Source of the DNA: Haloimpatiens lingqiaonensis
GTDB taxonomy: Bacteria > Bacillota > Clostridia > Clostridiales > Clostridiaceae
Assembly: GCF_044502415.1 (NCBI RefSeq)
Contig: NZ_CP172402.1
Length of the DNA: 64,000 nt
Direction: 5' to 3' (one strand)
Shown here: piece by piece, positions 26,840-41,240 of the stretch
How positions within the stretch are numbered: the stretch's first letter is position 1
How the letters are laid out: the number at the start of each line of letters is the position of its first letter
Notes under the pieces: model-generated
What the model saw: the letters and a program-made list of their open reading frames with translations, nothing else
The model's database searches: none
What the model was told of the DNA's origin: nothing
Position numbers and translations under genes: made by a program

Positions 26840-27305
26840 GTAAAGTTTATTTAATTTTTATAATAAACGTCAAACTATAGAAGTTTTTTATAGATAAAGT
26901 AAATACTATATAAATAACTTAAGAACTACAAGGCTTTTTTTAAAATATGGTTTCTTATGATTAGTATTTATAACACATAATCTCATAAGTTGCTTTGAAT
27001 TTATAGTTTTATATGAAGTAGAATTTGAAGATGTAGGATGAATGCTTTAGTTAAGCAAGTTAGATAGATAAAAGATTTTGTTAAAAGTACTAATGAAAGA
27101 ATTATAATTAAAACTTCACTTTCTACTAATTTGTATATAAATGAAATTGGATATTAATTTCTATATATTTGTAAAATCAAAATGGAAACCTAAGATAATA
27201 CGTTTAAAATGTGTATAAAATTTACAACTAAGGTAATAGTATGTATTTTATACTATTTTAAGTTTTATTTGATTAGTAAATAATTTTTAAAAAGTGGTGA
27301 TTAAT
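26840..27305 (+). other. Non-coding gap between IS-B copy 2 and the ABC gene
   Basis: About 465 bp of AT-rich DNA. Short coding-like scraps (VLYEVEFEDVG at ~27011) suggest a decayed gene, but no frame is longer than ~20 codons. No terminator is evident. Confidence 0.5.
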
Positions 27306-28940
27306 ATGATTAGAAATGTGATTAATCATACAAAAAAGTATAAAAATTACATGATGGGTATAATTTCACTTAGGATTATTTTGTGGATAGTGGAATTGAT
27401 ACAACCCTATATCATAAGTAGTTATATTGATAAATTAAAATTAATAACTGTGGATGAATTATTACGTTTTACTAAAATTATAGCAGTGCTTTTTATTATC
27501 AGAATAGTAATTAGTTTTATTAATAATATAATTATAACAAAGTTTAACACAAAATCTTATTTTGATTTAGCATATGATGTGATTGAACATGTAAAAAGAG
27601 TTCCATTATTTTATTTCAATGATACAAATGCAGCATACCTAAATGAAAGAATAAATTTTGATTCAAATGAAGTTGTTTCATTTATAACAAATAAAGGAAT
27701 TAATTTTGTAATAAATATATTTATGTGTATTGGTAGTTTATGTTTTTGCTTTAGTATTAGTTTGAAAATAACTTTAATATTAAGTTTTAGCATTCCTTTT
27801 AATTTAATAATATATTTTAAATTTAAAAAAATTATGTACAAGTTGGATTTGGAGAAAAAAGAAGTGGAAAATAAGTTTTTTTCTAAAATTAACGAACAAC
27901 TTTATAATATAAGTGCAATTAAGAAAAATTGTTGTTTTGAATTTTCGGGAAATAAGCTAAAAAAATTTTTTAGTTTAGTATTAGATGCTAATATGAATTT
28001 TATTAAGAGTTATGCTGTATTTGACAGTGCAGGAATTTTTATTCAGAGCATGTCTACTTTAATGTTGTTGCTATTAGGTGGATTAGAGATTATAAAAGGA
28101 AGAATGTCATTAGGTAACTTTTTAGCTTTTAATTCATATTTCCCAATGTTTACAGCAAGTATCCAGTTTTTCCTTGAATTTGGTTCTGCATATCAATCAA
28201 CTTTAGTATCATATAATAGGTTAAAAGAAATAATGGATATAGAGGAAGAAAATAAAGGAGTTCAAAAACTTAATGAGGTATCTAATATACAACTTGAAAA
28301 TGTATCATTTTCATATAATTCAAAAAAAGTTATTTCGGATATTTCTTTAAATTTTGATACTGGTAAAATTTATTTTATAGTAGGTGAAAATGGTTCAGGG
28401 AAAACTACATTAATTAATCTAATAACAGGATTGATTAATAGCTACAGTGGTGATATATGGTACAATTCAAAGGATATAAAAAATTTAGATTTATATTATG
28501 TGCGTAAAAAGCATTTTGGGATATCTGAACAGGAACCAATACTTTTTAATGATACAATAATGAATAATATTACTTTTGGGGGTAATATAGATACTGATAT
28601 AATAGAAAATTATGCTTATAAACTAAATATGAAGGGTTTAATCAAAAGATTGCAAAAGGGCCTAAATACCGTAATTACAGAAAACTCTTCTAATTTATCA
28701 GGTGGAGAAAAACAAAAGATATCTCAACTAAAAGCTTTTGTAAAAGATCCAAATGTTATAATCTTAGATGAGCCTAGTTCTGCATTAGATAAAGAAAGCA
28801 TAAATTATTTAAAAAGATATTTGAAAGATATAAAAAAAGATAAAATAATTATTATGGTGACTCATGATAAAAATATGTTAGATATAGCTGATGAAGTAAT
28901 TAATTTAGATAATATATCTTGCAAAAAGGAAGTGGTTTAG
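27306..28940 (+). CDS. ABC transporter, fused permease and ATPase (peptide exporter type)
   Basis: A 544-residue half-transporter. About six membrane segments lie in residues 15-290. The ATPase domain has Walker A GENGSGKTTLINL near 365, Q-loop SEQEPILF, signature LSGGEKQK, Walker B VIILDEPSSALD and the H-loop MVTHD. There is no N-terminal C39 peptidase domain, so another protease must remove any leader. It is probably a homodimer in the cell membrane that exports the modified Cys-rich peptide. The start ATG 27306 is preceded by GTGGTG; a GTG four codons upstream is also open. Confidence 0.9.
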   Translation: MIRNVINHTKKYKNYMMGIISLRIILWIVELIQPYIISSYIDKLKLITVDELLRFTKIIAVLFIIRIVISFINNIIITKFNTKSYFDLAYDVIEHVKRVPLFYFNDTNAAYLNERINFDSNEVVSFITNKGINFVINIFMCIGSLCFCFSISLKITLILSFSIPFNLIIYFKFKKIMYKLDLEKKEVENKFFSKINEQLYNISAIKKNCCFEFSGNKLKKFFSLVLDANMNFIKSYAVFDSAGIFIQSMSTLMLLLLGGLEIIKGRMSLGNFLAFNSYFPMFTASIQFFLEFGSAYQSTLVSYNRLKEIMDIEEENKGVQKLNEVSNIQLENVSFSYNSKKVISDISLNFDTGKIYFIVGENGSGKTTLINLITGLINSYSGDIWYNSKDIKNLDLYYVRKKHFGISEQEPILFNDTIMNNITFGGNIDTDIIENYAYKLNMKGLIKRLQKGLNTVITENSSNLSGGEKQKISQLKAFVKDPNVIILDEPSSALDKESINYLKRYLKDIKKDKIIIMVTHDKNMLDIADEVINLDNISCKKEVV

Positions 28941-29175
28941 ATTTTACTTTATTATGAGAGCTTTAAAATGCATTTTAATTTAAATAGTTTAATTATGAAA
29001 AAAATCCATCTGTGCCATAAAAGATTATATTAACTTAAACGTCTTTGATTTTATATATGCTTAAATCAATACTAAAATTTATTTGCATTGAAATTACTCA
29101 ATTTAATATAATTTCATGGCATAGGTTGAAAAAATAGTTTTTAAAGTATTAAAAATGTGTAGTTAAAGGTTTTGG

Positions 29176-29292
29176 ATGGATGTGATTTTAAGCAAAAACT
29201 GTATTAAAAGTGAAGATGAAAATATTACCCAAAAAAGGATGCTGATATCAGCAATTATGAGAAGTAATACATGTTCATGTGATTGTAACTGA
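29176..29292 (+). pseudogene. Short Cys-rich ORF, probable truncated second precursor peptide
   Basis: A 38-codon ORF, AAAGG before ATG, product ending IMRSNTCSCDCN. The end resembles the CTCDCYCN core of the peptide at 23623. The frame stops at TGA; if that were TGT or TGC, the product would read CSCDCNCDS and stop two codons later. This suggests a nonsense mutation in a shorter sister precursor. It could also be a genuine short peptide with three Cys in the core. Confidence 0.45.
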
Positions 29293-29689
29293 GATTCTTA
29301 GGATGAGCTTTGGTTGCATGATTATAACATCTTACATATCCAAAAAAGGAATATAATGCTTGAGATCTTGTCCAAATATATATACGAAAATATAAAATTT
29401 GTTTTAATATTAATTCATCTTTTAATTGACATAACAACATTTTTGTAGCTTTGTTTTTACACACAAAATCGTATTTTATGGAAATATTTAAGTGAAATGT
29501 TTAAGTGAAATGTTTAAGTAAATGACTAGAAGTAAATAAATACATATACTAATATGAATATTTTGTATTATTATATGTATTTTTTCCCTTTTTGTGGGTT
29601 GCGAATTCTGTATTTTTTTATTTTATGTATGATACCATTTAAACATAGACAAACTTATCAGAATAATTGTTAGAGAAGGAGGAGATACA
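29293..29689 (+). other. Gap with terminator-like hairpin and shared promoter-like segment
   Basis: No supported gene; a start-less 48-codon frame (29302-29448) may be a remnant. A long imperfect hairpin with ATTTTGTATTA in its loop lies at ~29540-29586, similar to the one after purF. The segment 29620-29669 resembles 21995-22044 in front of the radical SAM gene. Confidence 0.5.
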
Positions 29690-30043
29690 TTGAAAAAAGT
29701 AATAGGGTTTTTATTACTAGCTATTTCAATGTTCTCTTTTTTCATATTTTATAAAGAACACAAAGAAACACAAATATTTAATATGAAAAATGCAGAACAT
29801 CACTTAAAGAATAGTTATGAAATTATTATACCAACTAAAATCAATATGTTACCTAGGGGAAAGCAGCATGATAAAATTTTAAGGGCATCAAAAGGTACAG
29901 AGGTATCTATATATTTTACACGCATAGATCAGGATTCAAAGAAGGAGAAAATAATTAAATATATATACACAGTTGATGATGAATATATGAAAAATTTTCA
30001 CATTTCAGATATTCAGCTGGTTTCTGGTTATTTCATAAGGTAA
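29690..30043 (+). CDS. Small membrane-anchored hypothetical protein, 117 aa
   Basis: TTG start after AAGGAGGAG. Residues 4-22 are a membrane anchor, followed by a charged extracellular or cytoplasmic part with no recognised domain. The upstream region resembles that of the radical SAM gene, and an ABC ATPase remnant follows at once, so it was probably part of an exporter or immunity unit. The first 110 residues look like one domain; the C-terminus may run into fused DNA. Confidence 0.55.
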   Translation: MKKVIGFLLLAISMFSFFIFYKEHKETQIFNMKNAEHHLKNSYEIIIPTKINMLPRGKQHDKILRASKGTEVSIYFTRIDQDSKKEKIIKYIYTVDDEYMKNFHISDIQLVSGYFIR

Positions 30044-30144
30044 TTGATTTGTTGAAGGTTTTAAATAAAAAGGGAAAGACAGTTGTGGTAGTAACACATG
30101 ATAAAGTTGTAGCAAATAGCTGTAGTAGAATAATAAATATCTAA
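30040..30144 (+). pseudogene. 3' remnant of an ABC transporter ATPase gene
   Basis: A 34-codon stretch in another frame encodes VIDLLKVLNKKGKTVVVVTHD..ANSCSRIINI. This is the Walker-B-distal end and H-loop of a MacB/LolD-type ATPase. The front of the gene is absent, so a deletion joined it to the gene at 29690. Confidence 0.8.
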
Positions 30145-30169
30145 TAAAGGAGCTTTAGATAGTTACCAT

Positions 30170-30215
30170 TAAAGGCACATAGCCTCTTAAATCAGAGGGC
30201 TATGTGCCTTTATTA
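30170..30215 (+). terminator. Terminator at the end of the peptide locus
   Basis: AAAGGCACATAGCCTC / GAGGGCTATGTGCCTTT, stem of about 16 bp, T-rich tail. It can act on both strands between convergent genes. Confidence 0.92.
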
Positions 30216-30361
30216 ATGTCTTTGATTCAATATTTTATTTAAAATTTAGGTTTATCAGATAGTTTTATATTATATAAGAAATATTTATGTAGTCTCTTAA
30301 AAATGTACATTGCTTGTTAGTAAAGCAATTAGAGAACGCCCATATTTTAGCATAAAAAGTT

Positions 30362-31045
30362 TTATTTAAAATGGACATTAATCTTATATGATTCAAAGGA
30401 TTGTTTCTTTAATATTCCCTGTAAAAAGTTAATTATGGCATTTTTAGAGTTTTCTTCAGCTCTATTGTAGGTTTCAGTTTTTTTCATTTCATTAACCATT
30501 TTTAGTTTAGCTTCATTCATCATAACACCATATTCAGATGGGTCTAGTTTTATTTCTCCAAAACGAAGTATTCCCTTTTCTACAGTTTGATATTCGGTTT
30601 TAGCTTCATCTATAGTTACATTTTTCACATAAGGCTTAGGAGAATTTATGGTAATCTCCTTCTTTTTATTATCAACTTTTATGTCATCATCAGCTATTTT
30701 AGAAAGATCTACACAATATACTCCATCCCCAAAGAAATTTATGTTCTGCACTTTTTTAAATAAAGAAAAATTTCCCCAGCTATCGTCAATAACAATCTTT
30801 TGTTGAAGGGATGTCTCTAAGGTTATAAGCTCACTTTTATCTCTCATAGATTTTATAATGGCCTCTTCAGTTAATATTTTTTTAGAACTATTTATTTTAG
30901 GAAGAATCCATGTTTTATTTTCTTTTGATGGCTTCTTAAATATCCTATATCCTAGATATATGCCCAGAATAGTAGAAAGCAATATAGCTAATATAACTAA
31001 TCTAGTCTTGAATCTACTCTTTTTTCTCAATAAAATCTCCCCCAA
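30362..31045 (-). CDS. DUF4230 domain membrane-anchored protein
   Basis: A 227-residue protein with one N-terminal membrane segment (residues ~14-34, ILAILLSTILGIYLGYRIF). Its exposed domain matches DUF4230: LITLETSLQQKIVIDD, a middle GDGVYCVDLSKI, and a C-terminal helical part with amphipathic repeats. The function of the family is unknown. It is monocistronic and convergent with the peptide locus. Confidence 0.8.
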   Translation of the reverse strand: MGEILLRKKSRFKTRLVILAILLSTILGIYLGYRIFKKPSKENKTWILPKINSSKKILTEEAIIKSMRDKSELITLETSLQQKIVIDDSWGNFSLFKKVQNINFFGDGVYCVDLSKIADDDIKVDNKKKEITINSPKPYVKNVTIDEAKTEYQTVEKGILRFGEIKLDPSEYGVMMNEAKLKMVNEMKKTETYNRAEENSKNAIINFLQGILKKQSFESYKINVHFK

Positions 31046-31419
31046 TCTACAATATAATGTATAATATCAATTAAGTTTATATTTTAAATTTGTCAGTATT
31101 AAAATATCGGTATTAAAATTACCACCAAATATAAGATTATTATTTACAATACATTATATAAAATATCATGCCATAGTATTTCTAAAGTATCGTTTCTGAA
31201 AAGTTTATTTAAATTATTTAATATCAGCAACAATATTTTTTAGTTTACAATCAATAATATTATATAATAAGTATATGGAAAAAGAAATTATTTAACATGT
31301 TAACATTAAGTAACTATTTTTTTACAGATTATAAATAGGTTCAGGGAAAGGTAGTAAATACTTATTTAACATTTTACTAGTTTAATATACAATGTTATTT
31401 ATGAAAGGAGGTTTTTAAC
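31046..31419. other. Divergent promoter region
   Basis: 374 bp of AT-rich sequence between the divergent DUF4230 and MFS genes. No ORF or clear repeat. An AGGAGG site precedes the MFS start. Confidence 0.5.
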
Positions 31420-32600
31420 ATGAAGGAAAAAGTGACAAATAATAAAAGTACATTTGCTTTAATAATTTTTATATTCTTACTTATGATTATTAATGCAATA
31501 TCAGAAAATATAAGGGGTGTACTTATCCCTGTATTTAAATCAGAATTTGGTGTTAAAGATACTAATATAGGAATTTTTCTTTTTATAGGCTCTTTGGGTT
31601 ATGTTATTGCTACATTTATAGGGGGATTACTTTGCGAAAAAGTAGGTCAAAAGAAGGTATTATCCATAGGAATAATAACCATGATAGTTTCTTTAGGTAT
31701 CTTTATAAAAGCTAGTATATTTGAGGTTTTATTATTAGGTATGTTTATAATGAATTTAGGTTTAGCTTTTACAAGTATAGCTGTAAATACGTTAATTCCA
31801 GTGCTGTTATTGAGTTTCCAAGCAATTCTTATGAATGTAACACATTTTTGTTATGGATTAGGAGCTAGTATAGGACCTAAAATGGCAGGAAATCTTATAA
31901 ATAAAGGGGTAAGATGGAGAAGTCTTTACTTATACATAGCAATTGCTTTTGTAGTTTTATTATTTATATTTATATTTTTAAAAGTTCCAGAGGTACACAA
32001 GGCATCACAAAACGAGGAAAATGGAGAAGTTGATAAGACTTTAATATTTTTCTACATTATTGCATTAGGGTTTTATGTTTGTGCAGAGATGGGAACAGGC
32101 AGCTGGCTTATAAATTATATTAAAAACGTATACGGATATAATGAAGCCACTAGCGCTACATATCTTTCTATTTTCTTTGGAATGTTGACAATAGGAAGAC
32201 TTTTAGGAGGAGCAGTAGTAGAGAAATTTGGGTATATAAATACAATGCTTAAATTTTTAATTATGGCATTTGTAATATATACTTTAGCTCTTTTCATGGG
32301 GGAAAAGGGACTTATTTTAATATCAATTTCAGGATTGTTTTTCTCTATAATTTTCCCTACTACAGTTTTAACCATAAGCAAGGTATTTTCAAAAAAGTAT
32401 CTGCCATAACTGGTACTGTGGTAACTGCAGCATCAGCAATAAACATGGTGGTTAGCGTAGTTATAGGAAAACTTAATGATACCATTGGTTATAGATATGC
32501 ATTTTATTTAATACCTGTAAGCTTGTTTATATCAATAATTTTTATGGCGCTTATACATATAAAGACAAAAGACATTTTATCTTGTAGGAGTGATAGATAA
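31420..32600 (+). pseudogene. Major facilitator superfamily transporter, frameshifted
   Basis: A ~394-residue, 12-helix MFS transporter. The first 329 residues (to FSKKYLP) are in one frame and the last two or three helices (SAITGTVVTAASAINMVV to the end) are in the -1 frame. Typical MFS loops are visible (GGLLCEKVGQKKVL; IGKLNDTIGY). The shift point is at A AAA AAG (32391-32397). That is a homopolymer, so a lost base or sequencing error is likely; it is also the canonical -1 frameshift heptamer. It is followed 2 bp later by the GNAT gene. Substrate unknown. Confidence 0.85.
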
Positions 32601-32602
32601 TC

Positions 32603-33538
32603 ATGGAAAAGGGCGGTGTGCTTTTAGAATTAGTAAATGGTAAGGAAAAAGAATACATAGTAAAGGATAGAACTGGAATTACCATAGGAAGAGTTTTTAT
32701 AACAGAATTAGATAAGGATAACAGATATTGCTGCTTTAAGTTGAATTTTTATAGATATAGCGGTGAAGCATATGATAATTTGAAAAATATTCTCAAGCTA
32801 ATGCTGATGTCTTTATTTAAAAATATGAATATGTATAAAATAAATGTTTTAATAAATGAAGAAATAGATTTACGTCCCTTTATGGATTTAGGTTTCAAAT
32901 TAGAGGGGATAATAGAGGATAGTATAGAGGTAAAAGGGGAAAGATTTTCAAAATTAATATTTGGAATAGACTATAGATCTTACGAAAGTAATATTAGGAG
33001 AATACCTTTAAAACTAAAGGGTGAAAAAATAGAACTAAAGGTTTTAACACCAGAAGATGCAGAAGATGTGTTAGACTATTATATAAGAAATAGAGAACAT
33101 TTGATGCCCTTTGAGCCTTCAAGAGATGAAAGTTTTTACTCTTTGCAGTATCAAAAGAGAAGTCTTATAGAAAGTTATAAAAATTATCTAAATGGAATAG
33201 AAATAGAATTTGGAGTATATGAAGAGCAGAAGTTTATAGGAATTATAAAAGTATCTAATATTATATATGGGGTCTTCAAAAATGCCTTTGTAGGATACTC
33301 CATGGATGAAAAACATCAGGGAAAGGGTTATATGAAAGATGCTTTAAGATTAGTTGTAAATTATTGTTTTGAGGAAATGGGGCTTCATAGGCTAGAGGCA
33401 TCTACATTAGTTGACAATGAAAAGTCCCAAAGTGTATTGAAGGCTTGTGGATTTAAAGAATTGGGCTTGAATGAAAATTATCTCTTTATAAATGGAAAAT
33501 GGAGAGATCATATAAGTTTTTATAATGTTCGCAAGTAA
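32603..33538 (+). CDS. GNAT family acetyltransferase, two-domain
   Basis: A 311-residue protein. The C-terminal ~170 residues are a RimJ/RimL-type N-acetyltransferase: IELKVLTPEDAEDVLDY, FVGYSMDEKHQGKGYMKDALRLV (acetyl-CoA site) and EMGLHRLEASTLVDNEKS. The N-terminal ~130 residues (NRYCCFKLNFYR, RPFMDLGFKLEG) look like a second, degenerate GNAT domain. It starts 2 bp after the MFS gene and is followed 19 bp later by a MATE exporter, an operon with two transporters. Substrate unknown; resistance or ribosomal-protein modification are possible. Confidence 0.85.
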   Translation: MEKGGVLLELVNGKEKEYIVKDRTGITIGRVFITELDKDNRYCCFKLNFYRYSGEAYDNLKNILKLMLMSLFKNMNMYKINVLINEEIDLRPFMDLGFKLEGIIEDSIEVKGERFSKLIFGIDYRSYESNIRRIPLKLKGEKIELKVLTPEDAEDVLDYYIRNREHLMPFEPSRDESFYSLQYQKRSLIESYKNYLNGIEIEFGVYEEQKFIGIIKVSNIIYGVFKNAFVGYSMDEKHQGKGYMKDALRLVVNYCFEEMGLHRLEASTLVDNEKSQSVLKACGFKELGLNENYLFINGKWRDHISFYNVRK

Positions 33539-33557
33539 ATATTATTAGGGGGTAATT

Positions 33558-34991
33558 ATGGGGGATAATAAAAGTTGTTCGAAAGATTCAATAAATATTA
33601 GGGAGCTAAATGGTGATAATTTAGCGAGAGATACATTCAAACTAGCACTGCCAGCTATAATGGAGATGCTTATGCAAACACTACTGGGTTTCGCTGATAT
33701 GGCTATGGTAGGAAGTCTTGGAGCAGCAGCTATTGCGGCGGTGGGATTAAGTGATATGCCTATGATGACTGCTATGTCTATATTTGCAGCAGTAAGTGTA
33801 GGTACCACAGCTTTAGTAGCCAGGGCTATTGGAGCAAAAAAGATTAAGGAAGCTGGTGAAGTAGCTAAGCAATCATTGATAATCAGCGTATTAATGGCCA
33901 TAGTGTTTACTGCATTAGCCCTTTTATTGGCTAAAAATATAATAATATTAATGGGAGCAGAAGAAGAGGTAATACCTATATCAACGGGGTATTTTAAAAT
34001 AACTAGCTTAGGACTTCCAATGATGATAATAACTATGATAATGTCTGGGGTTTTAAGGGGAAGCGGCGACACGAAAACTCCAATGTATATAAATGGTGGA
34101 TGCAATATATTAAATATTATAGGTAATTTTCTTTTAATATACCCAACAAGAAGTATTTCTTTTACCTTGCCATTACTAGGAAAAGAAATGAATTTAATGA
34201 TACCAGGAGCAGGACTTGGAGTGGCAGGGGCAGGTATTTCTACTACTATATCAAGAATAGTTGGAGGATGCATTGTTTTATATTTAGTATTTAATAGTAG
34301 GGTATTAGTAAAAATTCAATTAAAAGATGGATTCAAAATAAATTTAAAAATAATAAAAAGAATATTCAATATAGGAATTCCAGCAGCTATAGAGCAGTTT
34401 TTTATGAGATTTGGGCAATTGCTTTTTGCTAGAATAGTTGCTAGTTTGGGAACGGTTATTTATGCCTCACATAGAATTACGTTAACAGCAGAATCGTTGT
34501 CCTTTAATGCAGGATTTGGATTTGCACTGGCAGCAACTACTTTAGTAGGACAATTTTTAGGTGCAGAGAAACCAGACATAGCTAAAAAGAGTGGATTTAT
34601 GGCGGTTAAAATGGGTGCTATCTTCATGAGCACAGTAGGAATTTTTTTCTTCCTGTTTCCAGATGCCTTCTTAATGCTTTTTACTAGAGATGGTGAAATA
34701 ATAAAAAATGCTCGTTGGTGTCTTAGAATAGTTGCAATTTCTCAACCGTTTCTAGCAGGAGTTATGGGTTTTGCAGGGGGACTGCGTGGTGCTGGTGACA
34801 CAAGAGGAGTTCTTATAATAACTGTTTTAGGAGTTTGGGGTGTTAGGTTAACTTTGGCCTATGTTCTTGCGATAGTTTTAGGTTATGGGTTAATAGGTGC
34901 ATGGATTGCCATGACTATAGATTTATTATTTAGAGGAACACTTTTATTTTTCAGATTCAGAAGTGGAAAGTGGCAGAAGTTAAGGGTGTAG
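33558..34991 (+). CDS. MATE family efflux transporter
   Basis: A 477-residue protein with 12 predicted membrane segments in two homologous halves, typical of Na+ or H+ driven multidrug exporters. Family segments: LPAIMEMLMQTLLGFADMAMVG near residue 32, a GSGDTKTPMY turn near 173, GIPAAIEQFFMRFGQL near 275, and GAGDTRGVLI near 413. Start ATG 6 bases after TAGGGGG. Last gene of the MFS-GNAT-MATE unit. Confidence 0.92.
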   Translation: MGDNKSCSKDSINIRELNGDNLARDTFKLALPAIMEMLMQTLLGFADMAMVGSLGAAAIAAVGLSDMPMMTAMSIFAAVSVGTTALVARAIGAKKIKEAGEVAKQSLIISVLMAIVFTALALLLAKNIIILMGAEEEVIPISTGYFKITSLGLPMMIITMIMSGVLRGSGDTKTPMYINGGCNILNIIGNFLLIYPTRSISFTLPLLGKEMNLMIPGAGLGVAGAGISTTISRIVGGCIVLYLVFNSRVLVKIQLKDGFKINLKIIKRIFNIGIPAAIEQFFMRFGQLLFARIVASLGTVIYASHRITLTAESLSFNAGFGFALAATTLVGQFLGAEKPDIAKKSGFMAVKMGAIFMSTVGIFFFLFPDAFLMLFTRDGEIIKNARWCLRIVAISQPFLAGVMGFAGGLRGAGDTRGVLIITVLGVWGVRLTLAYVLAIVLGYGLIGAWIAMTIDLLFRGTLLFFRFRSGKWQKLRV

Positions 34992-35425
34992 TTATATGTA
35001 ATGTTGTAAATGTAAATGTTAGTATGTGAAGATATACAAGAGTTATTCCCGTGCAGTTATATATATAATTTTGTAAATCTAAGTAGTTAACTCAAACTTG
35101 GCATATAAATGTTAATTTCTACATTAGATGAATAAACGTTCTTAATTTAAAATTTAGAATGTAAAATTGGAATTTGTGGAGAAGGTAAGAATTAAGTAAG
35201 AGGTAAGAGCGAAAAGATTAGGTACTAGGTGCTGGGTGCTAGGTACTAGGAAAGGAGGATTTTCCTCCACTGCGTTACGAAAAATCTTTAATTAAATATA
35301 AGCAATGGTATAGTGGGAAAAGGTATAATTGGTTCATTAAATGAAGTGGTTATACCTTTTATTTTTAGGGGCTTAAAAAATCCTTTATTGGCGATAGTTA
35401 GGCTAAGTATGTAGACATGATTAGG
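34992..35425. repeat. Repeat-rich gap before the rRNA operon
   Basis: No gene. Contains a degenerate solo-end repeat at 35085-35120 and a TAGGTACTAGGTGC tandem tract at 35219-35252 like those in the rRNA spacers. An inverted pair GTATAATTGG../..GGTTATACC lies at ~35325-35358. Confidence 0.6.
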
Positions 35426-35560
35426 ATTTATCCGATGACTACCTGCCGTAACACTCCCACTTCTAACAAAGTGGGAGATAACGGCAGCTACGTCCCTGGA
35501 TAACGATCTCTAACCTTCAGATGGAGTAAAAACTCCATCTAAAGCTAAGAGCTCTGTTTA
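35426..35560 (+). repeat. Dispersed structured element, copy 2
   Basis: Nested stem TTATCC / GGATAA, CTGCCGT / ACGGCAG and CTCCCACTT / AAGTGGGAG, then a hairpin with arms of ~18 bp around AAAA. Differs from copies 1 and 3 at a few places, including compensated stem bases. Lies between the MATE gene and the rRNA operon. Confidence 0.88.
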
Positions 35561-35594
35561 TATATAAGAATGTATAACTTTAATTGTTAGGTAA

Positions 35595-35790
35595 ATAAAA
35601 CTTGTAGATAAGTAATAGGGAATAGGTAAGAAAGTGATAGTATGAAGTAAGAGTTCTTCCCAAAATTCAGCTTTGATGAATTTTCACCACAACTATTACT
35701 TTTTACTTATTCACAAATTAATTATAATAAACTCCTTGAGTTTTATCCTTAACTGTTACTTCTTACTTATTAGCTATTACTTATCTTCAA
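35595..35790. repeat. Inverted-arm repeat shared with 20080-20235
   Basis: AGTAATAGG..GTAAGA-type units on one side and CTTACTTATTAGCTATTACTT on the other form the arms. A central block ACAAATTAATTATAA..AACTCCT..GAGTTTTATCCTTAACT is shared with 20160-20205. Confidence 0.65.
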
Positions 35791-36097
35791 ATTATAGTTA
35801 ATTATACAAACAAATATTAGCATAAATTGCAAAATAATTAATATATACGCATTGGATATATAAAAACTTTTCCTAGCGTGTCTATATAAGAAATACGCCA
35901 AAAAACAGATGAAAAACGAGGAATAATAGAATAATGCGGCTCAATCCATGAAAACATACTGAAAACAAGCATATATACGTGATATTATAAAACACGTCGC
36001 TGAAACACGGCGAAACAGTTCAACAGGAAATAAACTTTAAAAATAACTTACAAGTTTGAAACAAACTAAAAAGTTGAGAAAAAAGTTTAAAAAAATG

Positions 36098-36126
36098 TTG
36101 ACAAGAAAAAACTTAAATGATATAAT
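36098..36126 (+). promoter_or_regulatory. rRNA operon promoter
   Basis: Perfect consensus TTGACA (36098-36103), 17-bp spacer, TATAAT (36121-36126), about 105 bp before the 16S gene. An A-tract lies upstream as expected for an UP element. Confidence 0.9.
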
Positions 36127-36230
36127 AATTAAGTCGCTTGAAGCGGCAAACAAACTGGTCTTTGAAAATTAAACAGAGATGATGATGATAAATCATAAAG
36201 TCAGTGAATTTGAGTTTAAGATTGAACTTT

Positions 36231-40972
<4,742 letters not shown>

Positions 40973-40978
40973 AAAGAT

Positions 40979-41102
40979 AATTGACAATTGATAATTGACA
41001 ATTGACAATTAAAAGATTCTTCCACACTGTGCAATTTTGAAAGAACAATAAAGTTCTTTTATTCTAGTACCTAGAACCTAGAATCTAGTACCTAGTACCT
41101 AA
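40979..41102. repeat. Heptamer tracts in the second 23S-5S spacer
   Basis: TTGACAA units at 40979-41010 and CTAGAAC/CTAGTAC units at 41064-41102. Both tracts are shorter than in the first operon (97-262), while the rest of the spacer is identical. Confidence 0.88.
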
Positions 41103-41115
41103 TAATTACAAAGAA

Positions 41116-41232
41116 TCTGGTGATTATGGCTTGAAGGTAACACCCCTTCCCATTCCGAACAGGACGGTTAAGCTTCAAAGCGCCGATGGTACTGCAGGGG
41201 AAGCCCTGTGGGAGAGTAGGTCGTCGCCAGGT
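41116..41232 (+). rRNA. 5S rRNA
   Basis: Same sequence as the 5S at 275-391. Confidence 0.97.
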
Positions 41233-41240
41233 CAAAACTT

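Noticed and set aside
29290..29292. UGA as a selenocysteine or recoded Cys codon in the short Cys-rich ORF
   Set aside because: No SECIS-like hairpin directly downstream was seen, and UGA is used as stop throughout the window. A nonsense mutation is simpler.
29255..29464. 69-codon frame on the minus strand
   Set aside because: No ribosome binding site, no recognisable features, and it overlaps the Cys-rich ORF, which has sequence support from a sister peptide.
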